From CAYGJN01 sp964350135 (GTDB lineage: Bacteria > Bdellovibrionota > Bacteriovoracia > Bacteriovoracales > Bacteriovoracaceae), in NCBI GenBank assembly GCA_964350135.1, contig CAYGJN010000144.1, positions 1 to 5,268 on the forward strand: 5,268 nucleotides of DNA, in the 5' to 3' direction. Shown piece after piece: positions 1 to 5,268 of the stretch; positions within the stretch are counted from its first letter, which is position 1; each line of letters starts with the position of its first letter. Both the position numbers and the translations under genes were made by a program. A model generated the notes under the pieces. That model saw only the letters and a program-made list of their open reading frames with translations. It was not told where the DNA came from and did no database searches.

Positions 1-4
1 ATAT

Positions 5-34
5 AAAAGGGCCCCAAGGGTCCTTTTTTGTTTT
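5..34 (+). terminator. Rho-independent terminator of a gene upstream of the window
   Basis: Bases 5-14 pair with 18-27 to give a 10-bp stem with a CAA loop (15-17), running straight into a T tract (24-29, then TTTT at 31-34). The one imperfect pair, G11 with T21, is a tolerated G-U wobble in plus-strand RNA but a C-A mismatch in minus-strand RNA. With the longer T tract on the plus side, this shows it mainly ends a plus-strand transcript entering from the left. It may also act weakly on the minus-strand gene that stops at base 33, since that RNA would end in TTTTATAT. Confidence 0.8.
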
Positions 35-527
35 AGAGCTTACTTAACCATTTACTAATATCACTAGAGTTAATTCCCAAGGACTGACAAGTAGAGCATA
101 GCAATTGTTTTTGAAAACGATGATGAAGGTCCTCTTTAGAGTCCAGAGCTCCTTTTAATACTGATTTTATTTTTTCAGTCAAAACTTTTTCGATCCCCTT
201 GGCCTTAATAAGGTCATCTTCTCTTTTTGTTAGAAATTTAAAATGAAGTTTTTCTATATTAATTGAATAAATGGGAGTTTTTCCATCGTTATGTATTTTT
301 TCTTCTATAAGGAAGCTTTTGTTAATATCAGGAGAATCTAAATAGCCCTTTGCTAAAGAATCGATAAAGAAATCTGGAAATTTTGTCTCTATGAGGTATT
401 TGTTCCCCTTTATAACTGGTAAGGGATAAAGATAGAAACTCTCTTGTTGTTTAATTGATCTAAATTCATTTCTCATTTCACTTTCGCTTGATTTTTGATT
501 CTTAACAGTTATAAATACTATCTTCAT
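33..527 (-). CDS. Hypothetical protein, 164 aa, with C-terminal CxxC
   Basis: I do not recognise this protein. It is soluble-looking: there is no signal peptide or membrane segment, and it is rich in Lys, Ser, Ile and Glu. The N-terminus (MKIVFITVKN) resembles a first beta strand. The middle (residues about 30-100) alternates hydrophobic and polar residues like a beta-rich fold. Residues about 103-143 look helical and charged, followed by C144-S-T-C147 and a short tail ending KWLSKL. A single CxxC pair with no second pair is not enough to call a zinc site. The start at 527 has no Shine-Dalgarno sequence; an internal Met18 (codon 474-476) is the alternative and has only a weak purine stretch before it. 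The gene faces away from the lipoprotein at 544, with 16 bases between the start codons, so that lipoprotein's promoter must lie within this coding sequence. It is probably a real gene because the composition is protein-like throughout and the frame fills the space up to the terminator. Confidence 0.7.
   Translation of the reverse strand: MKIVFITVKNQKSSESEMRNEFRSIKQQESFYLYPLPVIKGNKYLIETKFPDFFIDSLAKGYLDSPDINKSFLIEEKIHNDGKTPIYSINIEKLHFKFLTKREDDLIKAKGIEKVLTEKIKSVLKGALDSKEDLHHRFQKQLLCSTCQSLGINSSDISKWLSKL
488..515 (+). promoter_or_regulatory. Candidate sigma70 promoter for the lipoprotein at 544
   Basis: TTGATT (488-493, four of six to the -35 consensus), a 16-base spacer, and TATAAA (510-515, five of six to the -10 consensus). 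Transcription would start near base 522, leaving a leader of about 22 bases that contains the ribosome binding site. The whole element lies in the first codons of the opposing minus-strand gene. This is a pattern match in AT-rich DNA, so chance similarity is possible. Confidence 0.4.
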
Positions 528-532
528 TATAA

Positions 533-537
533 AGAGG
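533..537 (+). promoter_or_regulatory. Ribosome binding site of the 544 lipoprotein
   Basis: AGAGG followed by six bases and then the ATG at 544. It supports this start codon and shows that the short gap between the divergent genes serves translation of the plus-strand gene only. The opposite strand of the same gap has no Shine-Dalgarno match. Confidence 0.65.
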
Positions 538-543
538 TATTCT

Positions 544-1083
544 ATGAAACTAGCAAGCTTTGCATTTATTTTTATATTTTTGATTTCAATTGCTGGGTGT
601 CAAAATGAAAAGACCACTCAAAACCTTCAGCCACTTAATTTTAAGTACGCAGGTGTTATTGTGGGAGATGAAAAATTTGTACCAATTACTTGTACGCAGT
701 TTCTCTCAAAAGTCTCGGCGCAGATTACAGTTGACGAAGATGCGAACAAGGAAGGAATGAAATATACTCAGGCAAAAAGGGAGCTTGAACTCTTTGAGTC
801 ATTTTTTAAAAAGATAGGAAAGATTGCTGAAGAGAAGAGCCTCGAAGATTCTGAGAAGAAACGACGAGCTGCTGTTTATATGGCCGAGGCATTCGTTGAT
901 TACCGTTTAGTTAATCCAGATGCGCATCTTCGCTGTTCTCAAGAGATTGAATCCACTGTTATTAAATGTAGAGAAACAAAAGATCAGCAAGCATTAATGA
1001 ATTGTATGAAGGAAAGTATTAAGCCGGCCCTTGATAAAGTAAGCTCATTTCGCCAAACACAACTTAGTGAGAAAAAGTCTTAA
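544..1083 (+). CDS. Lipoprotein of unknown function, 179 aa
   Basis: The protein starts with a clear type II signal peptide: Met-Lys, a hydrophobic core (residues 5-17), then the lipobox I-A-G-C with Cys19 as the predicted lipid-modified residue. Gln at +2 would fit outer-membrane sorting by the E. coli rule, which may not apply here. The mature part begins with a short strand-like section (residues 30-63) that contains Cys50. From about residue 65 to 173 it is mostly charged and predicted helical, with Cys131, Cys142 and Cys154. Four cysteines after the anchor could form two disulfides in the periplasm. I recognise no family. A good ribosome binding site six bases upstream fixes the start. 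No hairpin terminator follows, only an A-rich tract, so transcripts may run on into the autotransporter 176 bases downstream. Whether the two are functionally linked is unknown. Confidence 0.85.
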   Translation: MKLASFAFIFIFLISIAGCQNEKTTQNLQPLNFKYAGVIVGDEKFVPITCTQFLSKVSAQITVDEDANKEGMKYTQAKRELELFESFFKKIGKIAEEKSLEDSEKKRRAAVYMAEAFVDYRLVNPDAHLRCSQEIESTVIKCRETKDQQALMNCMKESIKPALDKVSSFRQTQLSEKKS

Positions 1084-1186
1084 AGAAAAAAAAATAAAAA
1101 AACACTAAAGTATATTGATCTCTCATTTTTTCTCTAATACCATTTCACAGTCAATTATTTTTAAAATGCAATAATTCGGATTTTCA

Positions 1187-1198
1187 TAAATCGATTTA
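1187..1198. promoter_or_regulatory. 12-bp perfect palindrome, possible operator
   Basis: TAAATCGATTTA is a perfect inverted repeat about 60 bases before the autotransporter start. A further GATTT copy at 1179-1183 can pair with AAATC at 1188-1192, so the half-site occurs three times in 19 bases. The position suits a regulator site, but the element is short and AT-rich, so chance is a serious alternative. Confidence 0.25.
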
Positions 1199-1249
1199 AG
1201 TATGCACTTAATTTGAATTAGAAACTTTAATATTATTGGTTACAAATCT

Positions 1250-1256
1250 GGGAGGA
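1250..1256 (+). promoter_or_regulatory. Strong Shine-Dalgarno sequence of the autotransporter
   Basis: GGGAGGA is the strongest ribosome binding site in the window. It lies downstream of the longest possible start (TTG at 1236), which rules that start out. It leaves GTG at 1260 or TTG at 1266 as the real start, three or nine bases after the motif. Both give a normal signal peptide; GTG is preferred as the more usual codon, and the choice changes the protein by only two residues. Confidence 0.75.
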
Positions 1257-1259
1257 ATT

Positions 1260-3554
1260 GTGAATTTGAAAAAAAGAAAGAACGTTCTTGTCACAGTCTT
1301 GGCTTCTCTTTTGTTATCTCAAGGAGCTTTTTCTGCTGAACAAGATCATGCTGTGAACAATGGTAGTACTATTATTGTTACATCTGGCAACTCGATGAAA
1401 TTTACTGCACCTGCTGCAGGAACTGATGAGATTTTTACTATTGCTGATGGTGTACCTGTTGGTGAGGGTGGAATCGTTTTATCTGCAACTACCGCTGATG
1501 GTGTTGGAGCTGTTACATTTCTTGGGGCATCTGTTGCAACTGGAAATGTGGGAGCGGCAGGTACAAATGATCTTGGTATTATGAATATCGGTACTGCTAA
1601 TGCTGTTAGTATTTCAGGAACTGTAAACGCTCTTGATATCAATATCACAGCAGCAGCAACAGTTACTTTTGGTGGTCTTACAACAGGTACAACACTTGAT
1701 ATGACGACTGGTACTTTAACTGCAGCTGGTCTTACTGTTGGTACAATCACTAACGCCGGTGGAGCAATTACAAGTTCAGCGGATATTACAGGTGTTACGA
1801 ATATTAGTGTAGCTGGAGGCTCTGTAACATTGGGTGCTGGTGCTAAGTTTGTAGGAGCGATTGATAATACTTCTGGTGGTGCAGGTGTAGGCTCAATCGA
1901 TATTGGTGCTATTGGTGGTAACCTAACAGTTGCTTCATCAACTATTGGGGCTTCAAACGCTATGCTTTCAGTTATCGTTGATACAACTGGTGGTGTAGCT
2001 ACTTTTACTGGTAACGTAGTTACTCAAAATATCCAAATTAATGGTACAGGTACAGCAAATTTTGGGGCTAATCTTACTCTAAGTGGAACAGCTCTGACTA
2101 ATAATGTTAATGGTGCAACAACAGTTACAGGTGTTTTAGCTATTCCTGATAATTATAATATTACTGTTGGATCTAATCTTAAATCTGGAGATACAGTATT
2201 TACTGCTACTGGTGGATACACTGGTGGTACAACTGCTGGCCAAATTGATGTAACAATGCCAGCTAATTTTACTAGTGGAACAATGACACTTATAAACGAC
2301 GGTAATGGTGCAATTGCTGCTGGTGAAGCTACTGCTCTTAGTTTTAACACTGATGGTCTTGCTGTTTATAGTGCCTCAATTGTTGCACAAACAATTGTTG
2401 TAACTGCAACTACAAAGTCTTCATCTACACTTGCTGCTACATATGATATTAATGAAGCTGAAGCAGATGCTCTTGTCGCTGCTGCTCAAGGTGCAGATTC
2501 TACTGTTGCTACTGCCCTTAAAACTGCTCTTGGTACAGTTGCTGGTGCACAATTAGCTGCTAAGCAAGTAAATGTTCAACAAGACACTCTAGGTGCTAGT
2601 GTTGCTGCAACTACTTCAGTGAGTTCAACAAGTGCTGGTGTAAATAGTGGTCGTCTTGCAGTTTTAAGATCTGATAAGAAAAACCTTGCTTTTACTAGTG
2701 GTTATGCAACTGGTAATAATTCTAAGCACGGTGCTTGGGCGAAAGCTTTTGGTTATATGGGCGATCAAGATGAGCGTGAAAATGTAGCTGGTTATGAATC
2801 AGATACTTTTGGTCTTACTGTTGGTTACGATAGAGCATTCAACTCTAAAGTAAACGGTGGTGTTTCTGTAACTGTTAGTGATACAGAAGTTGAAGGGCGT
2901 GGAGCTGGTTTTTCTAGCCTTAATTCTGATGGTTATGTTCTTTCTTTCTATGGTGACTACTCTACAGAGAAGTACTTCTTTGAAGGTCTAGTTGCTTTTG
3001 GTTTAACAAGTAATACAACATCTAGAAGAGCTACTTTTGGTGGTCTAGATGAAACAATTACTGGTGAATATGATGGGATGACAGGATCTCTTTATGCAGC
3101 TTATGGTAGAAATTATAAGCTAGGTTCATGGGATTTCGTTCCAATGGGATCATTTCTTTATACTTATGTTAAAAATGATGATTACACTGAAGATGGTGGT
3201 GGAAGCTTAAACCTAGTAATCGGTAACGAAGCTACTAGTGTTGCAGTTATCAAGATATCTTCTGCATTTAGCAAAGATTTCAGCCTAAGAGGAGATAAAA
3301 CTTTTACTCCTGAGTTTAGAGTTGGAATTGGGTATGATGTAATGGGTGATGAAGCAAATGCTACTGCTAATTTCCAAGGTCAAACAACAACTTTTGAAGT
3401 AAGTGGTGCAGATGTTGCTCAACTTCAAGGTTCTGTTGGTGTTGGAGCTAGCTTTGATACTGGAAGCTTTGTTACTTCTGTTGATTATGATCTAGATATG
3501 AAGGCCGATTTTACTGGTCACCAATTTGCTCTTAAAGGTAAGTACGAATTCTAA
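1260..3554 (+). CDS. Autotransporter (type Va secretion), OmpB/Sca-like, 764 aa
   Basis: This is a surface protein that carries its own outer-membrane exporter. Residues 1-26 form a Sec signal peptide: basic start KKRK, hydrophobic core, and predicted cleavage after A-F-S-A before E27. Residues about 27-390 are the passenger, rich in Thr, Gly, Ala, Val and Asn, with alternating strand-like segments typical of a beta-helix. Irregular short rungs are visible, but no exact tandem repeat. Residues about 395-435 form an Ala-rich helical linker suited to the barrel pore. Residues about 490-764 match the autotransporter beta-domain (PF03797): they open with H-G-A-W-A-K-A-F-G-Y, pass through A-G-Y-E-S-D-T-F-G and end in Tyr-Glu-Phe, the terminal aromatic used by the BAM complex. 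No cysteine occurs anywhere, as is usual for exported passengers. The barrel motifs most resemble Rickettsia rOmpB-type proteins, which would make adhesion a possible role, but the passenger gives no catalytic motif and its function is not shown. Codons lean strongly to GGT, GCT, ACT and GTT. With the strong ribosome binding site and terminator this suggests high expression. Confidence 0.93.
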   Translation: MNLKKRKNVLVTVLASLLLSQGAFSAEQDHAVNNGSTIIVTSGNSMKFTAPAAGTDEIFTIADGVPVGEGGIVLSATTADGVGAVTFLGASVATGNVGAAGTNDLGIMNIGTANAVSISGTVNALDINITAAATVTFGGLTTGTTLDMTTGTLTAAGLTVGTITNAGGAITSSADITGVTNISVAGGSVTLGAGAKFVGAIDNTSGGAGVGSIDIGAIGGNLTVASSTIGASNAMLSVIVDTTGGVATFTGNVVTQNIQINGTGTANFGANLTLSGTALTNNVNGATTVTGVLAIPDNYNITVGSNLKSGDTVFTATGGYTGGTTAGQIDVTMPANFTSGTMTLINDGNGAIAAGEATALSFNTDGLAVYSASIVAQTIVVTATTKSSSTLAATYDINEAEADALVAAAQGADSTVATALKTALGTVAGAQLAAKQVNVQQDTLGASVAATTSVSSTSAGVNSGRLAVLRSDKKNLAFTSGYATGNNSKHGAWAKAFGYMGDQDERENVAGYESDTFGLTVGYDRAFNSKVNGGVSVTVSDTEVEGRGAGFSSLNSDGYVLSFYGDYSTEKYFFEGLVAFGLTSNTTSRRATFGGLDETITGEYDGMTGSLYAAYGRNYKLGSWDFVPMGSFLYTYVKNDDYTEDGGGSLNLVIGNEATSVAVIKISSAFSKDFSLRGDKTFTPEFRVGIGYDVMGDEANATANFQGQTTTFEVSGADVAQLQGSVGVGASFDTGSFVTSVDYDLDMKADFTGHQFALKGKYEF

Positions 3555-3580
3555 AACTAAAAGAATTCTATATAACAGCA

Positions 3581-4405
3581 ATGGGAAGCCTCGAAGTTTT
3601 TACTTCGGGGCTTCTTTTTTTTATCCTTCTTAGTAGTTGTTCAAACTACAGAACAAAAAGAAAAGCTCTCGAAAATTTAGGACAAGACTATTTTTTTTCA
3701 CCGGCCCAGTTTCAGTCGAGTTCATTTAATATTTTTACTTTGCAAAGCCTTAAATCAGACTTTGCTCCTATTAGTATTTATATTGAAGGTGATGGTGCGG
3801 CCTTTAAACGCTACTCAGTCAGTAAGAACCCAACTCCTAGCTCAGGTCTTGTACCTGCTCTTATGCTAAAAGATCCGTCTCCTAATAAGGTTTATCTGGC
3901 CAGACCTTGTCAGTATATAAATTTATCAAAGGATCCTCATTGCAACCCAAAGGTATGGAGTATTGAAAGATTTAGTGAAAAAGCAGTTAAGGCCTTAAGT
4001 AGCGTTATTGACAAGGTTAAGCTTAGAGCTTCTCAAAAAATTAATTTGATAGGCTATTCAGGTGGTGGGGCCATGGCCATTTTAATAGGGGCCCAAAGAT
4101 CTGATGTGCTTAGCATACGAACCATAGCAGGAACATTAAGCAGTGATAAGCTTATGAGTCTAACAGAAGTATCCCCATTAGTAGGATCTCTTGATCCAAT
4201 TAATTTTACTCATAAACTCATAGCAATTCCTCAAATCCATTTTTATGGCAATGATGATTCAATTATTCCAGAGTGGGTAAGCGAAGACTTTGTTCAAAAA
4301 TCTAGTTCGAGTTGTGTAAAAAGAAAGCTTGTAGAAGGTGCAGATCATTCTGATGGGTGGCTAGAGTCCTGGGAAGAACTTTTAGAGCTTGAACCTAGTT
4401 GCTAG
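3581..4405 (+). CDS. Predicted lipid-anchored alpha/beta hydrolase, 274 aa
   Basis: This is a serine hydrolase, probably an esterase-like enzyme, at the membrane or in the periplasm; the substrate is unknown. The nucleophile elbow G158-Y-S160-G-G is present. Asp226 in the stretch G-N-D-D-S-I-I-P and His256 in A-D-H-S-D-G-W complete a Ser-Asp-His triad in normal order. Other motifs match a proteobacterial exported hydrolase family that I recognise by pattern: E69-G-D-G near the oxyanion hole, N-P-T-P, Y105-L-A-R-P-C-Q-Y, T-I-A-G, and P-Q-I-H-F before the Asp. Cys110 and Cys121 could form a disulfide. The lipobox L-S-S-C places the lipid on Cys20. The start is odd: ATG at 3581 has no ribosome binding site, and its first codons are the terminator hairpin of the preceding gene. 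The signal peptide has no Lys or Arg, and Glu5 lies in the n-region. The frame is closed by TAA at 3539-3541, and no other ATG, GTG or TTG lies between there and the lipobox. Its 3' end overlaps the convergent DUF3750 gene by 11 bases. Confidence 0.87.
   Translation: MGSLEVFTSGLLFFILLSSCSNYRTKRKALENLGQDYFFSPAQFQSSSFNIFTLQSLKSDFAPISIYIEGDGAAFKRYSVSKNPTPSSGLVPALMLKDPSPNKVYLARPCQYINLSKDPHCNPKVWSIERFSEKAVKALSSVIDKVKLRASQKINLIGYSGGGAMAILIGAQRSDVLSIRTIAGTLSSDKLMSLTEVSPLVGSLDPINFTHKLIAIPQIHFYGNDDSIIPEWVSEDFVQKSSSSCVKRKLVEGADHSDGWLESWEELLELEPSC
3585..3622 (+). terminator. Strong rho-independent terminator of the autotransporter
   Basis: Bases 3585-3597 (GAAGCCTCGAAGT) pair with 3602-3614 over 13 bp with a TTTT loop. 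There is a single T3591-G3608 wobble, which pairs only in plus-strand RNA. Eight T residues (3615-3622) follow at once. It starts 30 bases after the autotransporter stop and has no T tract on the other strand, so it acts in one direction. It falls entirely within codons 2-14 of the hydrolase frame that begins at 3581. Confidence 0.92.
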
Positions 4406-5114
4406 ATTGATGAGGAAAACCAACCCTTCCTGCAAGGGGAAGCTTTAAGGCCGGAGTCCAAAAATCTAGGCCAAAACTAAGACCCAGTATATTTATCTCT
4501 ATACCTTCATCGGCCCCAAGAGTTAACCCAAGAGCTCCTAATATAGAAAATTGAAATCCTGTACCTGAAGGAGAGCTTGCAAAAAAAGTGGTCGGACCTA
4601 AATAATCTTTACCAATAGCACTTGCGGGAAGTTCAGCTGTAAGCTCATCAGTATTTCTTATAATATAAGAGACAAAGGTATTTGAGTTTGGGCCAGGCCA
4701 AAGAATATATTTGTCTTTAAAAGGGTAGTTTTCAATAAGTTTTTCTATTTGAGAAATGGCCTTATCTGCTTTTTTCCCTCTTATCTCAAACATTAAAGTT
4801 GGCTGGCTATCGTACCATTTACGATCAGGAATATCTTGCATGACAGATAGAGAACTTCCATTTCTTCTTAAATTCCAAGAAATAACTTGGGCCACTGTAT
4901 ATTCTTTATCTTGAGTTCTTTTCCAAGATATCCATGGATGAACTCCAAAAATTCCCCTCCAGGAAAAGGCCCTAGCATAATAGATTTGTACAATAGACTC
5001 ATTGAGTTCATCCACTTTTGGCGCAAGACCCGCACTTTCACGTGAAGCCTCTTTCCAGCTTTTAGAAGAACAAGAAAAAAGAAAAAAAAGAGAGATAAAT
5101 AATAAAGGTTTCAT
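4395..5114 (-). CDS. DUF3750 family lipoprotein, 239 aa
   Basis: Residues 1-14 form a lipoprotein signal peptide (Lys2, hydrophobic core) ending in the lipobox L-F-S-C, with Cys15 as the anchor and Ser at +2. The rest matches what I know of DUF3750, a family of unknown function. Conserved blocks are Y-Y-A-R-A-F-S-W-R-G-I-F (45-56), H59-P-W-I, P-D-R-K-W (96-100), W139-P-G-P-N-S-N-T-F147, A-I-G-K-D-Y-L (166-172), P-S-G-T-G (182-186), and a hydrophobic C-terminal block with G-L-S-F-G-L-D (211-217) and P-A-L-K-L-P (221-226). The length fits a complete protein. The start lies three bases after the stop of the flavoprotein gene with no Shine-Dalgarno sequence, which points to translational coupling within one operon. 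His59 followed by Asn143-Ser144 recalls the His then Asn-Cys order of permuted NlpC/P60-like enzymes, but with Ser in place of Cys; that is inference only. The gene ends overlapping the convergent hydrolase. Confidence 0.87.
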   Translation of the reverse strand: MKPLLFISLFFLFSCSSKSWKEASRESAGLAPKVDELNESIVQIYYARAFSWRGIFGVHPWISWKRTQDKEYTVAQVISWNLRRNGSSLSVMQDIPDRKWYDSQPTLMFEIRGKKADKAISQIEKLIENYPFKDKYILWPGPNSNTFVSYIIRNTDELTAELPASAIGKDYLGPTTFFASSPSGTGFQFSILGALGLTLGADEGIEINILGLSFGLDFWTPALKLPLAGRVGFPHQSSN

Positions 5115-5117
5115 AAA

Positions 5118-5268
<151 letters not shown>

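Larger units (their letters stand above)
1084..1259. other. AT-rich intergenic leader region of the autotransporter
   Basis: This gap opens with an A-rich tract (about 1084-1103) and stays very AT-rich to the ribosome binding site. It should contain the autotransporter promoter, but no pair of boxes stands out. TTCACA at 1144-1149 is a good -35 match, yet the best -10-like sequence after it (AATAAT at 1170-1175, preceded by TGC) is 20 bases away, too far for a normal sigma70 spacer. I see no GC-rich terminator hairpin for the preceding lipoprotein gene and no convincing small open reading frame. Confidence 0.5.

Noticed and set aside
144..147. Zinc-binding site from C144-x-x-C147 of the minus-strand 164-aa protein (residue numbers)
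   Set aside because: There is only one Cys pair and no clear partner His or Cys pair, so a metal site or redox role cannot be claimed.
1144..1175. Sigma70 promoter TTCACA ... AATAAT for the autotransporter
   Set aside because: The spacer is 20 bases and the -10 lacks the first T; the match is too weak to list as a promoter.
1236..1259. TTG at 1236 as the autotransporter start
   Set aside because: The strong Shine-Dalgarno sequence at 1250-1256 would lie inside the coding sequence, and the eight extra residues displace the basic n-region of a clean signal peptide.
1346..1750. 134-codon open frame on the minus strand inside the autotransporter
   Set aside because: It is the antisense shadow of the passenger, whose repetitive Thr/Ala/Gly/Val codons give a Val/Pro/Ala-rich reverse frame. 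It has no Shine-Dalgarno sequence or recognisable motif.
2153..2350. 65-codon open frame on the minus strand inside the autotransporter
   Set aside because: Same low-complexity antisense shadow of the passenger, with no independent support.
1300..2440. Tandem DNA repeats in the passenger region
   Set aside because: GGTGGT and ACTGGT-like words recur because of Gly and Thr codons, but I found no repeat unit with constant length or spacing.

Overview
The window is AT-rich and reads as Gram-negative chromosome. It carries three proteins with lipoprotein signal peptides and one autotransporter with a C-terminal outer-membrane barrel. The low GC, lysine-rich proteins and many lipoproteins would fit a Bdellovibrionota/Bacteriovoracaceae-type organism, but this is an impression and no marker gene here proves it.

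Layout. Bases 1-34 hold a rho-independent terminator that best serves a plus-strand gene lying before the window. Bases 33-527 (minus) encode an unrecognised 164-residue protein. It is divergent from a 179-residue lipoprotein at 544-1083 (plus), with only 16 bases between the two start codons. After a 176-base AT-rich gap comes the main gene, 1260-3554 (plus). It encodes a 764-residue autotransporter: Sec signal peptide, Thr/Gly/Ala-rich beta-helix-like passenger, short helical linker, and a barrel domain of about 275 residues resembling the Rickettsia Sca/OmpB class. It has a strong Shine-Dalgarno sequence, a codon style heavy in GGT/GCT/ACT/GTT, and a very strong terminator, so it is probably an abundant surface protein.

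That terminator lies inside the first codons of the next gene, 3581-4405 (plus), a predicted lipid-anchored alpha/beta hydrolase with an intact Ser-Asp-His triad. The hydrolase converges with, and overlaps by 11 bases, a DUF3750 lipoprotein on the minus strand (4395-5114). The DUF3750 gene sits 3 bases downstream of a flavoprotein of the HI0933/YhiN family, of which only the last 49 codons are in the window (5118-5268).

The common theme is the cell envelope: one surface autotransporter and three lipoproteins. I see no evidence of a defence system, mobile element, CRISPR array or biosynthetic cluster. The points most worth a second look are the terminator hairpin that doubles as signal-peptide coding sequence, the Rickettsia-like autotransporter, the tightly packed divergent pair, and the His / Asn-Ser arrangement in the DUF3750 protein.
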